Assembly (NCBI RefSeq): GCF_011752935.1
Contig: NZ_VWWO01000001.1
Span: forward strand, 2,852,001 to 2,916,000
Direction of reading: 5' to 3'
Length of the DNA: 64,000 bases
Source of the DNA: Chitinophaga sp. Cy-1792
GTDB lineage: Bacteria > Bacteroidota > Bacteroidia > Chitinophagales > Chitinophagaceae
Of the stretch, positions 62,515 through 64,000 are shown piece after piece. Made by a program: the position numbers and the translations under genes. How positions within the stretch are numbered: position 1 is the stretch's first letter; each line of letters begins with the position of its first letter. Under the pieces are notes generated by a model that was given only the letters and a program-made list of their open reading frames with translations, was not told the origin of the DNA and made no database searches.

Positions 62515-64000
62515 ATGAAACATCTTCTCACCATGCTGATGGTACTGCTGCTGGCATTGCATGCCGGCGCACAACCTAAGATGGTGACTGTGCGGGGGAT
62601 TGTATACGAAAAGGGCGCCAACGTGGGAGTACCCGGCGTTCCTATCCTGGTGGGTAAACCACCCAAAGGTGTAGCTACTACTGGTGCGGATGGCAGCTTC
62701 ACCGCCACTGTACCGGAAGGAGCTGAACTGACCTTTCAGTCAATGGGTTATAATCCCATTATCGTCAAAGCCAAACCCGGCGAATTAATGCGTGTATACC
62801 TCACCGTTAAAGAGAATAAACTCAATGAACAGGTGGTGATCGGCTATCAGAAGAAGTCGAGGGAAACCGTTACCGGTTCCACGGTGCTGATCAGCGGTAA
62901 GGAATTACAAAGTACGCCGGTGGCTAACGTAATGGAGTTGCTGCAGGGTAAGGTGGCCGGGTTGAATATCCAGAACAATACCGGTGCGCCCGGGTATGCG
63001 GGTACTATTCAATCCCGTGGCCTTTCTACCATGAGTATTTCCGGCTCCGGCGACAATGCCTTCCTGACGCCTACCTCTCCTTTGTTCGTGATCGATGGTA
63101 TTCCGTTAGATCCCAACTCCAACTATGAGTATGGCTTTAATCAGGCAGGTCCGGGCCTTAACCCGCTGTCGCTCATTCCGCAGGAAGATATAGAAAGCGT
63201 ACAGGTATTGAAGGATGCGCAGGCAACGGCGCTGTATGGCTCCCGCGGCGCCTATGGTGTAATCCTCGTTACTACCAAGCGCGGTAAGTCCAGCGTACCG
63301 ATCGTTTCGTATACAGGTAACTTCTTCGTTAGTATACCGCCAACGCTACGTAAGGTAATTGGTGGTAATGCAGAGCGCTATTCACGTATTCAGCAGATAC
63401 TCAATTATACGGATTCTATCAATTATGCGAAGGAGCTGATCAACAGCACGCCTTTCCTGTCAGATTCACTGAACCCTTATTATAACAATTCCACCGACTG
63501 GCAGGGATTATTTTATAAGTATACCTACAATCAAACCCATAATATAACAGTGTCCGGGGGAGATGACCGGTTTAACTATAAAGTGAACCTTGGTTATTAC
63601 GGAGAGAAGGGAATTCTGAAAAATACCAACTTCAACCGCTATAACCTGAACATGAACATGCAGTACAGGCCTACGCAGCGATTAAAAGTAGGCGCTGGTA
63701 TTATGACGGCCATGGGGCAGAACAGCAAGGGAAGTGGTAATGGTATTACACAGTCCGACGTAGGAAAGGCAGGTAATCAGTCGTCGTTGCTGCCGCCGCC
63801 GGCTTTCTATTCTGCATCGGCCAATGCTGTAGCAGCACTCCGTAACGATAACCTCAACAAAACCGCGAACATCATGACCATGATGGACGTGGACTATGAA
63901 GTGGTACCGGGATTGCATGCTACTACCAATTTCAGTTATACCTATACCGGCGAAACGGAAGATAACTTCCTGCCTGCTGCCATCAATAAAAACTATGACC
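62515..64000 (+). CDS. SusC/RagA TonB-linked outer-membrane protein (3' end outside the window)
   Basis: About 495 codons are visible. From the ATG at 62515 a signal peptide (MKHLLTMLMVLLLALHAGA) is followed by a CarboxypepD-regulatory-like domain (VRGIVYEKGANVGVPGVPI), the TonB-box region NEQVVIGYQKKSRETVTGS, and plug motifs (NVMELLQGKVAGLNIQNNTG, DIESVQVLKDAQATALYGSR). An earlier ATG at 62473 is possible. It is the second SusC in the operon and has the domain that the first lacks. A partner SusD may follow beyond the window. Confidence 0.92.
   Translation, partial: MKHLLTMLMVLLLALHAGAQPKMVTVRGIVYEKGANVGVPGVPILVGKPPKGVATTGADGSFTATVPEGAELTFQSMGYNPIIVKAKPGELMRVYLTVKENKLNEQVVIGYQKKSRETVTGSTVLISGKELQSTPVANVMELLQGKVAGLNIQNNTGAPGYAGTIQSRGLSTMSISGSGDNAFLTPTSPLFVIDGIPLDPNSNYEYGFNQAGPGLNPLSLIPQEDIESVQVLKDAQATALYGSRGAYGVILVTTKRGKSSVPIVSYTGNFFVSIPPTLRKVIGGNAERYSRIQQILNYTDSINYAKELINSTPFLSDSLNPYYNNSTDWQGLFYKYTYNQTHNITVSGGDDRFNYKVNLGYYGEKGILKNTNFNRYNLNMNMQYRPTQRLKVGAGIMTAMGQNSKGSGNGITQSDVGKAGNQSSLLPPPAFYSASANAVAALRNDNLNKTANIMTMMDVDYEVVPGLHATTNFSYTYTGETEDNFLPAAINKNYD

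Overview
This window looks like chromosomal DNA of a Bacteroidota member, most like the Chitinophaga group (inferred from gene content, no search run). Supporting signs are SusC/SusD-type outer-membrane pairs, TonB-dependent receptors, many lipoproteins, GH78 and GH2 glycosidases, a LytTR regulator, and several upstream regions carrying a TAnnTTTG box, the -7 element known for Bacteroidetes primary sigma factor. Genes are mostly short operons or single genes separated by strong hairpins. I saw no tRNA, rRNA, CRISPR array, insertion sequence or phage gene.

Layout. 1-4.4 kb: the start of an Ntn-hydrolase (choloylglycine-hydrolase family), a formylglycine-generating-enzyme-like lipoprotein, a beta-lactamase-fold hydrolase, and a membrane protein paired with an alpha/beta hydrolase. 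4.7-8.8 kb: two related coiled-coil proteins, the second bracketed by a 23-bp near-perfect direct repeat, convergent with a large membrane protein carrying a C-terminal patatin domain. 8.9-15.6 kb: an acetyltransferase, then a heavy-metal-type RND efflux operon (outer-membrane channel, lipoprotein adaptor, DUF190 protein, CzcA/CusA pump). 15.6-28 kb: an SRPBCC-MarR pair, a Gfo/Idh/MocA oxidoreductase, a metallo-beta-lactamase-fold protein, an MFS-MarR-universal stress set, an NmrA-like reductase, a secreted protein of unknown function, an outer-membrane barrel protein, a beta-hydroxyacid-dehydrogenase-like enzyme and a CPA1 antiporter. 28-35.4 kb: an alpha-L-rhamnosidase, a protein of unknown function, a membrane PAS protein, and a GH2 enzyme with a helical C-terminal extension.

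35.4-37.7 kb is about 2.3 kb of A+T-rich DNA without a credible gene, the largest unexplained stretch here. 37.7-44.5 kb holds an AraC regulator, a DUF1772 protein, two GlxA-type regulators, a RibD-C reductase, a second beta-lactamase-fold hydrolase and a GAPDH directly behind a GlxA gene. 44.7-52.5 kb holds a lipoprotein with a 24-bp tandem repeat, then a LytTR regulator followed by a TonB receptor, a beta-helix lipoprotein, a diheme cytochrome and a small lipoprotein, a plausible uncharacterised surface module. 52.6-55.3 kb: a DbpA-like helicase with DEFD in place of DEAD, a small tail-anchored protein and peptidase E. 56-64 kb: a SusC-like receptor without the usual N-terminal domain, SusD, a fasciclin lipoprotein, a DUF5007-like lipoprotein and a second, truncated-by-window SusC, all on one strand with short gaps.

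Most notable for follow-up: the 35.4-37.7 kb gene-free block, the LytTR/TonB/beta-helix/diheme module, the double-SusC fasciclin operon, and a recurring intergenic structure made of two long hairpins that share an arm.
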